NCBI GenBank assembly: GCA_963728995.1
Contig: CAVSMD010000002.1
Span: 1,062,817-1,126,816 of the forward strand
DNA length: 64,000 nt
Reading direction: 5' to 3'
DNA from: FEN-1219 sp963728995
Lineage (GTDB): Bacteria > Pseudomonadota > Gammaproteobacteria > Steroidobacterales > Rariloculaceae
This document shows, piece by piece, positions 20,012 to 29,331 of this stretch (position 1 is the first letter of the stretch; the number at the start of each line of letters is the position of its first letter). Made by a program: the position numbers and the translations under genes. Below the pieces are notes generated by a model that saw only the letters and a list, made by a program, of their open reading frames with translations, made no database searches and was not told the DNA's origin.

Positions 20012-21306
20012 CTAATACCGCCGCTCGAAACGCTTCCGCAACAAAATCGCCGTCGCGTTCATCACTGCGAGAAACACGAGCAGCACGACGATCGCCGCCG
20101 ACGTGCGCTCGACGAAAGCCCGCTCGGGGCTATCGGCCCACAAATACACTTGCACGGGCAACGCGGTCGACGGACTCAGCGGCGACTTCGGAATGTCGAC
20201 GATGAACGCCACCATGCCGATCATCAGCAGCGGAGCGGACTCGCCGAGCGCACGCGCCATGCCGATGATCGTCCCCGTCAACATGCCCGGCATCGCGAGC
20301 GGCAGGACGTGATGAATGACCATTTGCATCTTCGACGCACCGAGCCCGAGTGCCGCTTCGCGAATCGACGGCGGCACGGCCGTGAGCGCGGCGCGCGAGG
20401 CGATGATGATCACGGGTAGCGTCATGAGGCTCAAGACCAGCCCGCCGACGAGCGGCGCCGAGCGCGGCAGGCCGAACAAGTTGATGAACAACGCCAGACC
20501 CGAGCAGGCCGAACACGATCGACGGCACGGCCGCGAGGTTGTTGATGTTGACCTCGATGAGGTCGGTCCAGCGATTGCGCGGCGCGAACTCCTCGAGATA
20601 AATGGCGGCTGCGACGCCGATCGGGAACGATAGCGCGAGCGTCACGAGCAACATGAAGAACGAGCCGACCGTCGCGCTCCAGATTCCCGCGAGCTCGGGA
20701 TCGCGGGAGTCGCCGTTGGTGAAAAAGTACGTGTTGAACCGTTGCTGCACCCGGCCCTGGGTCTCGAGCGCCGTGAGCCAGCCAAGCTGCCGATCGTCCA
20801 GGCGTCGCTCGGCTCTGCGGCAGGTTTCGCGATATGTGCCCCTTGACCACGACGTCGACGTCGTCGTCGAGCAGCAGCCACAGCGGCCGCATCGTGCCGA
20901 TCAGCGATGGATTTTTCGTCACGCGCGAGCGCAGCTCGAGGCCCGCGCCGGCGCTCAGCATTCCGTAAAGATCGCGGCGCTCGGCACGCGACGTGACGTC
21001 GGGGAAGAGACCGTTCAGCGCGTCTCGCGCCAGCCGCTGGTAATCCGCCGTCGCCAAGGTCGCCGGGTCACGCTTGCCGTCGGGATCGATGACGGCCGCG
21101 TCGAAATCGATGTCGAGCAATACACGCGTTTGGCGCAGCGCCGTGTAGCTGTTGGCGAGCAGCGTGTAAAAGAAGAACGCCAGGAAGCCGAGACCGATGC
21201 ACAGCGCCACGAGCCCCAGCGCGCGGAAGAAGCGCTCGCTGCGGTAACGCCGGCGGATGCCGCGCGCCACGACCTCCTTGACCGGTATGCCGGGCTGACT
21301 ACTCAT
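20012..21306 (-). CDS. pstA: Phosphate ABC transporter permease PstA, long form (two frameshifts)
   Basis: Membrane subunit of the phosphate importer. The ATG overlaps the pstC stop by 8 nt (ATGAGTAG). A first membrane segment (residues 30-55) is followed by about 140 residues of periplasmic sequence (FDAAVIDPDGKRDPATLA...), like the DUF3333 insertion of long PstA proteins. Then comes the permease core with the ABC-contact EAALGLGASKMQMVIHHVLP. Inserted bases near 20815 and 20500. Corrected length 430 residues (E. coli 296). Confidence 0.9.
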
Positions 21307-22690
21307 ACTGCTCGCGATAGCGGCGCACGACGCTGAGCGCAAGGATGTTCAGACACAGCGTGACGACGAACAGCACGAGACCGAGCGCAAACGCGGCAAG
21401 CGTCTTGGCGCTGTCGAACTCCTGATCGCCGACGAGCAGCGTGACGATCTGCACGGTGACCGTGGTCACGGCCTCGAACGGATTCGCCGTAAGGTTGGCG
21501 GCCAGACCGGCCGCCATGACGACGATCATGGTCTCGCCGATCGCGCGCGACACGGCCAGCAGTACGGCGCCCACGATGCCGGGCAGCGCCGCCGGCAACA
21601 CCACGTGCCGAATCGTCTCGGAGCGAGTCGCGCCGAGCCCGTAGGAGCCGTCGCGCAGCGCCTGCGGCACGGCGGTGATGACGTCGTCGGACAGCGACGA
21701 CACGAACGGGATGATCATGATGCCCATCACGAGCCCCGCGCCGAGCGCGCTCTCCGACGCCACGGTGAGCCCGACCGTCCCGCCGAGATCGCGCAGGATC
21801 GGACCGACCGTCAGCGCCGCGAAATAGCCGTAGACGACGGTGGGAATGCCCGCGAGAATTTCGAGCAACGGCTTCGCGTAGGACCGAACCCGCCGGGTCG
21901 CGTACTCCGCAAGGTAGATCGCCGACATCAAGCCCACCGGCACGGCCACGAGCCATGGCGATACCCGAGATCAGCAGCGTGCCGGTGAACAGCGGCACGG
22001 CGCCAAACGCACCGGACGAGCCCACCTGATCCGCGCGAATCGCGGTCTGCGGGCTCCACGACAAGCCGAACAGAAAGTCGAACGGCGACACCTGCCGGAA
22101 GAACCGCAGCGCTTCGAACAGCACCGACAGAAAGATGCCGATGGTCGTCAGAATGGCGATCGAGGAGGCGGCGACCAGCAGATACTCCATGACCTGCTCG
22201 ACGCGGTTGCGCGCGCGCAGCTCGGCGCGCACTCGTCGATAGGCCCAGGCGAAGCCGGCGACGGCGATGATGAGCACGGCCGCGCTCGCGAGGTCGTGGC
22301 TGAGATCGCGCAGCGACGCATACCGTTCCGCTGCGCCGATGATGTCGGCGCTCGGCGTGCTCGATACGACGTTGCCGGCGACGAGATTGCGGATGTCGTT
22401 GTAGACGAGCCCGAGCCGCTCCGGGGGCAAGCTGCGCAGCGCCTCCGGCAGGGCGGCGATCACCCGGCTTCGCAGCCACAGCGGCTCGACGATCTGCCAC
22501 AGTGCCAGCAGCAGCACGGCGGGCAGCGCGGCACCACAACGCGACGTAACCGCCGTGATAGCCCGGCAACGAGTGAACGGGCCGCGGGCCGCGCGCGGCG
22601 ATCGCGACGCCGACCGCGCGCTGTCGGCCCACGTAGTAGGCCACGAGCGCGAGAGACGACGAGCACGATCAGCAGGGTCGAAGAGGTCAC
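21299..22690 (-). CDS. pstC: Phosphate ABC transporter permease PstC, long form (three frameshifts)
   Basis: Partner permease of PstA. The N-terminus MTSSTLLIVLVV is a membrane segment. A long region including ALPEALRSLPPERLGLVYND (periplasmic) precedes the permease core. The ABC-contact loop is GSYGLGATRSETIRHVVLP, and the phosphate-path stretch is ISGIAMA...LSAIYLAEYA. Inserted bases near 22655, 22530 and 21955. Corrected length 462 residues against 319 in E. coli, the expanded form that pairs with long PstA. Confidence 0.9.
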
Positions 22691-22761
22691 GCAGCCATCA
22701 TTCCCGCGCCATCGCCTGTTCCACTGCCTTCCGCTGACCGTTCAAGCAGCCACGCCGCAGG

Positions 22762-23838
22762 TCAAGGCGCGCTGTCGAGACGCAGAGTCGTGAGGTTCTG
22801 CGCCACGGCGACCGAGGCCTTGCGGTCCTTCTCCGACAAAGGAATCAGACCCTTGTCGGAGAGGTAGCCATACTCGCCCAGAGCACCCTCGCTCGTAAAC
22901 TCGGCCAGATACTCGCGAATACCCGGGATCACGCCCACGTGCGCCTTCTTCACGTAGAAGAACAGGGGTCGCGAGATGGGATACTTGCCGTCGGAGATCG
23001 ACTCGAACTCCGGCGCCACTCCGCTGATCAGCGAGCCCTGCACTTTGTCCGCGTTCTGCTCGAGGAAGCTGTAGCCGAAGATTCCGAGATACTTCGGGCT
23101 CGATTCGAGCTTCTGGACGATCAGGTTGTCGTTCTCGCCAGCCTCCACGTAACCGCCGTCCTCGCGCAGCGTGTGGCACGCCCGGACGAAGGCGTCGTGC
23201 TCGAGCGCCGCCACCCACGGGAAGGCCTTGCAGCCCGGCTCCATGACGAGCTCGACGAACGCGTCGCGAGTGCCGGAGGTCGGCGGCGGGCCCAGCACTT
23301 TGATCTCGAACGCGGGCAGCTTCGCGTTGACCTCGGACCAAGTCTTGTAGGGATTCGGCACGAGCTTTTGCGCGCCGGCCGGATCGGGCACGTTCTTGGC
23401 GAGCGCGAGATACAGATCGCGCTGCGACAGATCGAAGCGCGGCGAGGACTTCGAGTTCGCCACCGTGATGCCGTCGTAGCCGACCTTGACCTCGACGATG
23501 TCCTTGACGCCATTCTTTGCGCAGTTGTCGACTTCGCTCTGCGTGATCCGTCGCGACGCGTTCGAGATATCCGGATGCTCGACGCCGACGCCGTTGCAAA
23601 ACAGCTTGAGCCCGCCGCCCGTGCCGGTGGACTCGATCTTCGGCGTCTTGAATTTCGTGCTGCGACCGAACTGCTCGGCGACCACCGTCGCAAAGGGATA
23701 CACGGTGGACGACCCGACGATGCTGATATAGTCCCGGACCGCCTGCGCGTGAGGCGCTCTGCAGCCGACCAGCGCGGCGGCCACCAGCAACGTCGTCGTG
23801 AATCGACGAAGGCCCGGAGACCGAGTTTGGTTCGTCAT
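22762..23838 (-). CDS. pstS: Periplasmic phosphate-binding protein PstS
   Basis: Captures phosphate for PstCAB. 358 residues, intact. ATG 23838 with GGAGG five bases upstream. The signal peptide ends near VGCRAPHAQA; the Cys in ALVGC could be a lipobox, so a lipoprotein form is possible. Ligand-loop motifs IVGSSTVYPFATVVAEQFG and IESTGTGGGLKLFCNG, then SGTRDAFVEL. A much longer in-frame extension upstream (to 24462) is antisense to dapE and is not used. First gene of pstSCAB. Confidence 0.94.
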   Translation of the reverse strand: MTNQTRSPGLRRFTTTLLVAAALVGCRAPHAQAVRDYISIVGSSTVYPFATVVAEQFGRSTKFKTPKIESTGTGGGLKLFCNGVGVEHPDISNASRRITQSEVDNCAKNGVKDIVEVKVGYDGITVANSKSSPRFDLSQRDLYLALAKNVPDPAGAQKLVPNPYKTWSEVNAKLPAFEIKVLGPPPTSGTRDAFVELVMEPGCKAFPWVAALEHDAFVRACHTLREDGGYVEAGENDNLIVQKLESSPKYLGIFGYSFLEQNADKVQGSLISGVAPEFESISDGKYPISRPLFFYVKKAHVGVIPGIREYLAEFTSEGALGEYGYLSDKGLIPLSEKDRKASVAVAQNLTTLRLDSAP

Positions 23839-23917
23839 GAATCCTCCTAGCGGTGGTGCGCGACGCCCCACGGGGCCTGCGCGGGTTAGCATTGGCGTCC
23901 GGAAGACTAGCGGGCGA

Positions 23918-23937
23918 ATGTTAAGGAAATATTGCAG
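23918..23937 (-). promoter_or_regulatory. Candidate Pho-type box upstream of pstS
   Basis: On the minus strand CTGCAATATTTCCTTAACAT lies 80-100 nt before the pstS ATG. It shares CTG[CT]AATATT[TG]C with a site before phoB (28621-28642). Resemblance to the enterobacterial Pho box (two 7-bp CTGTCAT-like repeats 4 bp apart) is only partial, so this is a candidate resting mainly on the shared string and the gene context. Confidence 0.35.
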
Positions 23938-24040
23938 CCAGGCGACGGCGATGCGTATATCGGACCTTGGGTTTCCAGCGTAACCAGATGATTTCACGAT
24001 CCTATTCAGAGTCGCGGCGCAGCGCGACCGGCGCGCGGCC

Positions 24041-25170
24041 ATGGATACCCTGAGCCTCGCGCGCGCGCTGATTCGTAAGCCGTCCGTGACCCCGGCCGAC
24101 GCCGGCTGCCAGCAGCTCATCGCCGACCTGCTCGCCGCCGGCGGGGTTCGCGACCGAGCACCTGCGCTTCGGCGAGGTGGACAACCTCTGGGCGCGCCGC
24201 GGCGAGACGGCGCCGACGCTCGTGTTCGCTGGTCACACGGACGTCGTGCCGACCGGTCCGCGCGAGCAATGGCGCGTCGGACCCGTTCGCCGCGGACCGT
24301 GGCGGACGGCACTCTGATCGGGCGCGGCGCCGCCGACATGAAAGGCAGCCTGGCGGCCATGATCAACGCGTGCCGCCGGTTCGCGGGCCAACATCCGCAG
24401 CACAAGGGCTCGCTCGGCATGCTGATCACGAGCGACGAGGAAGGCGCGGCCGACGACGGCACGCTGCAGCGTCATGGAGACGCTGGCGCAGCGCGGTGAA
24501 ACGTTTCAGTACTGCGTCGTGGGCGAGCCATCGAGCGCGCGCCAGCTCGGCGACACGGTTCGCGTGGGGCGGCGCGGCAGCCTGTCCGGGCTCATGACGA
24601 TCCGCGGCGTGCAGGGTCACGTCGCCTATCCGCTGCAAGCCGACAATCCGATCCATGCGCTCGCGCGGTTCGTCGCTGCGATGACGCGCGAGCCGATCGA
24701 CGAGGGCAACGAGTTCTTCCCGCCGACGACGTTCCAGATGGTCAACGTGCTCGAGCGACGCGGGCGCACCGAACGTCGTGCCCGGCGAGCTGAAGTGCCG
24801 CTTCAATCTGCGCTACTCGAACGTGTGGACGCACGAGAGCTCGCGGCGCGCGTCGAGGCTTCGCTGAAGGAGCTCGCGCATCGACTACGAGCTTCGCTGG
24901 CGCGTGGCCGGCAAGCCGTTTCTGACGAAGCACGGCGCGCTAACGGCCGCCATTCAGCGCGCGGTCCGCGAGGAGACGGGGCTCGATCCGGAGCTGTCGA
25001 CGAGCGGCGGCACGTCGGACGGCCGGTTCATCGCTCCCTACGGCATCGACGTGGTGGAGCTCGGGCCGATCAACGCGTCGATCCACCAGGTCAACGAGCT
25101 CGTCGCCGTCGCCGATCTCGACCGGCTCGAGCGCATCTACTTCCGCATCGCGGAGCTGCTCCTCGTTTAG
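24041..25170 (+). CDS. dapE: Succinyl-diaminopimelate desuccinylase (six insertions, one deletion)
   Basis: Zinc hydrolase releasing LL-diaminopimelate. Start MDTLSLARALIRKPSVTPAD. Metal-binding motifs VFAGHTDVVPTGP, GRGAADMKGSLAAM and TSDEEGAADDGT, then VVGEPSS and the C-terminal His in INASIHQVNELV. Six inserted bases and one missing base (AGCTC for AGCCTC near 24840, the only deletion I recognise in the window) scatter it over frames. Net correction gives 374 residues (E. coli 375). Convergent with dsbB. Confidence 0.91.
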
Positions 25171-25180
25171 CGCATCGCAA

Positions 25181-25303
25181 GTCCCGGAGGCGCCTCGCAA
25201 TCGGGGGGCCCGGGACCGCCGTGAATACATCCCTGTAGGCTGCGGCGGCGACATCCTGTCGCCGACGCTCCCGGGCACCCCGATTGCGAGACGCCTCCGG
25301 GAC
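25181..25303. repeat. Palindromic intergenic element, copy 4 (dapE-dsbB)
   Basis: A 123-bp element filling the 140-bp convergent gap between the dapE and dsbB stops. Outer arms of about 35 bp (from GTCCCGGAGGCG) with three mismatches. The core is a diverged version, CCGTGAATACATCCCTGTAGG, in plus orientation. The inner hairpin has GGCGAC/GTCGCC arms and loop ATCCT. Position suggests a bidirectional terminator or mRNA 3' stabiliser (inference). Confidence 0.83.
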
Positions 25304-25310
25304 GTTGACC

Positions 25311-25816
25311 TCAGCGAGCGATTTTTCGCCAGTTGGCGGCGGCGATCAGCGCGCCGAGCGCGATGAACCAGAGCGAGCACCCAGGCCGGCATGCTGAGCC
25401 CGAGGAACGTCCAATCGACCTTGGCGCACTCGCCCGAGCCGTGGAAGATCATCGCGAGCGCGTCGCGCAGCGGAAACGTGTCGTAGATGTAGTCGAAGCC
25501 CGGACCGCACGACGGCACCTGGTCCGGCGGCAGGTGATGCAGACGCACTTGCCAGGCCGCGATGCCGGCGCCCGTCGAGCGCGACCAGCACGCCGAGCAC
25601 GCTGTAGACGCGGGCGATGGCGCCACGCGCCGAATGCAGCGCGGCCGCGAGAAACACCACGCCGAGCGAGATCATCGCCACGCGCTGCAGGATGCACAGC
25701 GGGCAGGGCTCGAGCCCGAGGACGTGCTGCGCGTATAGCGCGTAGCCCATCAGGCCCGCAACGGCGACGACACCCGCCATGTTCGCGGCGCGGCGACCGC
25801 GACGCGATGCGATCAC
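25311..25816 (-). CDS. dsbB: Disulfide bond formation protein DsbB (two frameshifts)
   Basis: Inner-membrane quinone reductase that reoxidises DsbA. The start is GTG 25816, overlapping the phoU stop (GTGA). Four membrane segments; first periplasmic pair CPLC (LGLEPCPLCILQRVA), second pair Cys in VPSCGPGFD and GSGECAKVDW. Inserted bases in CTC(G)ACG near 25575 and CTC(G)CTC near 25370. Corrected length 167 residues. Placing it at the end of the phoBRU run is unusual; co-transcription with phoU is likely from the overlap. Confidence 0.9.
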
Positions 25817-26553
25817 GTACGGCGCTCCGTGCGCCGTGCTCCCTGCTCCACCTCGGCCTCGATGTTCTTGATCCCGATGTGGCGAACGTCTTTGCCGTGC
25901 ACCATGAAGATCACGTACTCGCAGATGTTCTTCGCGTGATCGCCGATACGCTCGAGCGCACGCGCCATCCAGGTCAGATCCATGATGCGCGTGATCGTGC
26001 GCGGATCTTCCATCATGAACGTGATGCCCTGTCGGTAGATCGACTCGTACTCGTCGTCGACGGCGTCGTCCGCCTTCACGACCTCGAGCGCGCCCTTCGT
26101 GTCGAGCCGCGCGAACGCGTCGAGCGCGCCATGCACCATCTGCTTCACGTGGCGCGCGAGGTTGCGCAGCTCGCGGTAGTTCGTGGCAGGCCGCTCGACG
26201 CTCGCAAGCCGCGCCGCCAGCACGCCGATCTTCTCGGCCTCGTCGCCGATGCGCTCGAGATCGGTGATGGTCTTGATGACGGCGATGACCAGGCGCAGGT
26301 CGCCGGCCGTCGGCGCCCGCGTCGCGAGAATGCGGCTGCACTCCTCGTCGATGCTGACCTCCATGCGGTTGACCTTGGTGTCGTCGTCGGCGACCTGCAG
26401 GCCGAGCGCGCTGTCGCCCTCGGACAGCGCTTTGATCGCGCGATCGAGCTGCTCCTCGACGAAACCGCCCATCGCCAGAACGGAGTTACGCACGCGCTCG
26501 AGGTCTTCGTTGAAGCGCCTCGAGATGTGATGGCCCAGATCTTCGACTTCCAT
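25813..26553 (-). CDS. phoU: Phosphate signalling regulator PhoU
   Basis: Links PstSCAB transport state to PhoR. 246 residues, intact, all-helical with the two three-helix repeats. Metal-binding signatures are VIKTITDLERIGDEAEKIG in the first repeat and TWMARALERIGDHAKNI in the second. Starts MEVEDLGHHISRRFNEDL as in the family. Lies 27 nt downstream of phoR and overlaps dsbB, giving phoB-phoR-phoU-dsbB. Confidence 0.95.
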   Translation of the reverse strand: MEVEDLGHHISRRFNEDLERVRNSVLAMGGFVEEQLDRAIKALSEGDSALGLQVADDDTKVNRMEVSIDEECSRILATRAPTAGDLRLVIAVIKTITDLERIGDEAEKIGVLAARLASVERPATNYRELRNLARHVKQMVHGALDAFARLDTKGALEVVKADDAVDDEYESIYRQGITFMMEDPRTITRIMDLTWMARALERIGDHAKNICEYVIFMVHGKDVRHIGIKNIEAEVEQGARRTERRT

Positions 26554-26580
26554 TCTCGTCCGTCCTCCGCTATGGCGGCC

Positions 26581-27899
26581 TCATTGTACGGCTTGGGCCG
26601 TATCCGCGCGAAACACGACGCGTTCTTTCGGAAAGTGGCACGTGAACGTGCTGCCCTGCCCTTCCCGACTTCGGATCGTGAGCTTACCGTCATGCCGTCT
26701 GCAACGCGTGCTTCACGATCGACAGCCCGAGGCCGGTGCCGCCGCTGGCGCGCGAGCGCCCGGGATCGACTCGGTAGAAGCGCTCCGTGACGCGCGGGAT
26801 CTGCTCCTCGGGAATGCCGATGCCCGTATCGACGACCTCGAAGACAGCGCCGGAATCCTCGGCGCGCCAGGCGAGCCGCACGCGTGCCGCCTGGCCGGCG
26901 TGAACCGCACGGCATTGTTCACGAGGTTGTAGAAGATCGAGTGCACCTCGGATTCTCGCCCGAGCAACGCCGCATCGGTCTCGAGCGACAGGACCAGCGT
27001 CGGACCGCCGCGGCCCTGGAACTCGGCCGCGATGAGTCTCAGCATGCCGGCCACGTCGACGAAGTCGCGCGCCGCGCTCGAATCCGGCGCCTTCGAGCCG
27101 CGTGAGCTCGATCAGGTCGCGCAGTATCCGGGTCATGCGCTCGGCCTGACGGCCCATCTCGATGACCGGCTTGCGCCACGCCTCGCGGCATCTCTTCGAT
27201 CCTCGGCCAGCGCGTCGATGTAGCCGCTGATGACCGTCAGCGGCGAACGAAGCTCGTGCGACGCGTTCGCCACGAAGTCCCGCCGCGTGCGCTCGAGCAG
27301 CATCTCGTGCGTGATGTCGCGCACGATCGCGAGGCTGTGATCCTTGCCGTAAGGGATGACCTGAACGGTAATCCAGCCGGACTCGTCTTTCGGCGACGGC
27401 AGCGCGACGCCCTCGGGCTTCGGCGCAGCCAAGTAGGCGGCGAAGTTGGGATGACGCAGCAGATTGTCGAGGCGGTTGCCGATGTCGGTGGCGGCCTTCA
27501 GCCCGAGCAAGCCGCGCGGCGGCGGGATTGAACCAGAGGATCTCGCGATCGGCATTCAGGATGATGCCGCCGTCGCTGAGGGCCCCGTGCTTTCCCTGAC
27601 CTCGCGCAGCAGCCGGTGGTACTTCTTCTTCCGGCTCCGCGCCTTGGCTCGCAGCTTGTCGCCGCGGGCCAGCAGCTCGGCCCAGAAGCCCCGCGTCTCG
27701 AACAGTCGGTCTGTGCTTTTCGCCCTCGAGCACGCGGTCGAGCGCATATAGATGACGCAGCGTGTTGCGCGACGTACAGCAGCAGCGCTCCCGCGAGCCA
27801 CCAGCCGACGGCACCGAACCACCAGCCGAGCAGCACGGCCGCGAGAAGCAGGCCGGCCAGCGCACTGAGCTGCGAAACCCAACGACTCGGCAACGTCAC
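26581..27899 (-). CDS. phoR: Phosphate regulon sensor kinase PhoR (about eleven frameshifts)
   Basis: Membrane histidine kinase for PhoB. GTG start overlaps the phoB stop (GTGA). Two membrane helices at the N-terminus (LLLAAVLLGWWFGAVGWWLA), then the basic KARSRKKKYHRLLREVRES, and a PAS domain (DGGIILNADREILWFNPAA). H-box RRDFVANASHELRSPLTVIS, N-box FYNLVNNAVRFTP, G-boxes VVDTGIGIPEEQIPRV and SGGTGLGLSIVKHAL. Frame changes require about eleven insertions; corrected length 435 residues (E. coli 431). The end lies past an early stop in one frame, at TGA 26581. Confidence 0.91.
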
Positions 27900-28589
27900 G
27901 TCTGCTGCGGTGAAAATCGATAGCCGGCGCCGCGAACCGTGCGAATGAGGCTATCGTAGCCGTGCGGCGTGAGCGCCTTGCGCAGCCGGCGGATGTGCAC
28001 GTCCACCGTGCGCTCCTCGACGTACACGTTACCGCCCCAGACGCGATCGAGCAGCTGTGCGCGGCTGTAGACGCGATCCGGATGATTCATGAAGAACTCC
28101 AGCAGCCGATATTCGGTGGGCCCGAGCGGCACCTCGGCGCCGCCGGCGCTGACTCGGTGGCTGGCGGCGTCGAGCTTCAAGCTCACCGGCGCTGACGACC
28201 TCGCCGTCCGCGACGGTCGAGCGGCGCAGCGCGGCGCGAATCCTGGCCAGCAGCTCGCGCGGCGAGAACGGCTTGACGATGTAGTCGTCGGCGCCGCCGT
28301 CGAGCCCGGCGATGCGATCGTCCTCCTCGGCCCGAGCCGTCAGCATGATGATCGGTATTTCCCGCGTTTCCGTGTCGCGTTTCAACTGGCGCGTCAGCTC
28401 GAGCCCGCTGACGTCGGGCAGCATCCAGTCCATGACCACGAGGTCGGGCTGCGCGTCGGCGATCGCGGCACGGGCCTCGCGCGCGTCGGCGACCGGTCGC
28501 ACCACGTAGCCGGCGCGGCCGAGATTGAACGCGAGCATCTCGCGAATCGCGCGTTCGTCCTCGACCACCAGGATTTTCTTCTGCGTCAT
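27896..28589 (-). CDS. phoB: Phosphate regulon response regulator PhoB (one frameshift)
   Basis: OmpR-family regulator. Receiver MTQKKILVVEDERAIREMLA with phospho-Asp in LVVMDWMLPDVSG; conserved Thr and Lys in IIMLTARAE and DDYIVKPFSPREL. One extra base near 28190 shifts into the winged-helix domain (PTEYRLLEFFMNHPDRVYSR, ERTVDVHIRRLRKAL). Corrected length 230 residues (E. coli 229). GGAG precedes ATG 28589. Confidence 0.94.
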
Positions 28590-28620
28590 GGCTCCGCCCG
28601 TGTAACAACCGACGCCGCCA

Positions 28621-28642
28621 TTAGATTTGCGCAATATTACAG
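28621..28642 (-). promoter_or_regulatory. Candidate Pho-type box upstream of phoB
   Basis: Minus-strand CTGTAATATTGCGCAAATCT, 32-53 nt before the phoB ATG, in the 58-bp gap after tsaB. It shares CTG[CT]AATATT[TG]C with the site before pstS. Autoregulation of phoB is established in E. coli; here it is inferred from the shared string only. Confidence 0.35.
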
Positions 28643-28647
28643 TTTGG

Positions 28648-29331
28648 TTAAGAGCGGCGCCGCCAAGCGGTTTGCTCGCGCAAATAGACCGGCAAAGCGC
28701 CACTCGGGGGCACGCCGCGCCCCGCCGTCAAATCGCGTGCGGCCCGCGGGAACAGATCCAGGGCCGAGGGCTCGAGCTGCGCGAGCACCCGCGCCGCGGC
28801 CGCGCGTGGCGGCGGCGAGCGCCTCCGCGGCGCCTGCAAACCCCGAGCCGACGGCCGCCCAGCCCGCCCCCTGTGAGCGGCCCGACCTCCGCCGGCGCGC
28901 CGAGCCGCTCCGGCCCGACGATCGCGACCACGCCGTCGGTGCACACCGACTCCGCCCAGTACACCTCGCCCATGTGCGCGTCGACGCACACGAGGCAGCG
29001 CTCGCAGATTCCACTCCCGTTGCGCGCGCTGCGCGAGGCACAGCAGGCTCGACACCGGCAGCAGCGGCACGCCGCTGGCGGCGGCCAGCCCCTGGGCCAC
29101 CGCCGCGCTGACGCGCAACCCCGTGAACGATCCGGGGCCGCGACCGAAGGCAATGCCATGGAGCGCCTCGAGCGCGAGGCCGGCCACGCCGAGCAGCTCG
29201 TCGACGAGCACCAGCACGCCGCTCGGTCTGCTCGCGCGGCGTGGCGATCTCGCGCACGCTGCACGCCCGCATCGGTCTGCACCGCCACCGATCCGACGCG
29301 CGCTCGAGGTTTCGATGCCGAGCAGGTTCAT
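28648..29331 (-). CDS. tsaB: tRNA t6A37 modification protein TsaB (six frameshifts)
   Basis: Partner of TsaD in threonylcarbamoyl-adenosine formation. Starts MNLLGIETSSA, and the ATG overlaps the helicase stop (ATGA). The family core LEALHGIAFGRGPGSFTGLR and VSAAVAQGLAAASGVPLLPV is in one frame. VCVDAHMGEVYWAE and the C-terminal RDLTAGRGVPPSGALPVYLR are in others. Six single-base shifts; corrected length 225 residues (E. coli 231). The pair yoaA-tsaB is also adjacent in E. coli. Confidence 0.9.
   Translation of the reverse strand: MNLLGIETSSARRIGGGADRCGRAACARSPRRASRPSGVLVLVDELLGVAGLALEALHGIAFGRGPGSFTGLRVSAAVAQGLAAASGVPLLPVSSLLCLAQRAQREWNLRALPRVRRRAHGRGVLGGVGVHRRRGRDRRAGAARRAGGGRAAHRGRAGRPSARGLQAPRRRSPPPRAAAARVLAQLEPSALDLFPRAARDLTAGRGVPPSGALPVYLREQTAWRRRS

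Noticed and set aside
23839..24462. 200-residue N-terminal extension of pstS
   Set aside because: Antisense to dapE; signal peptide and ribosome binding site mark ATG 23838.
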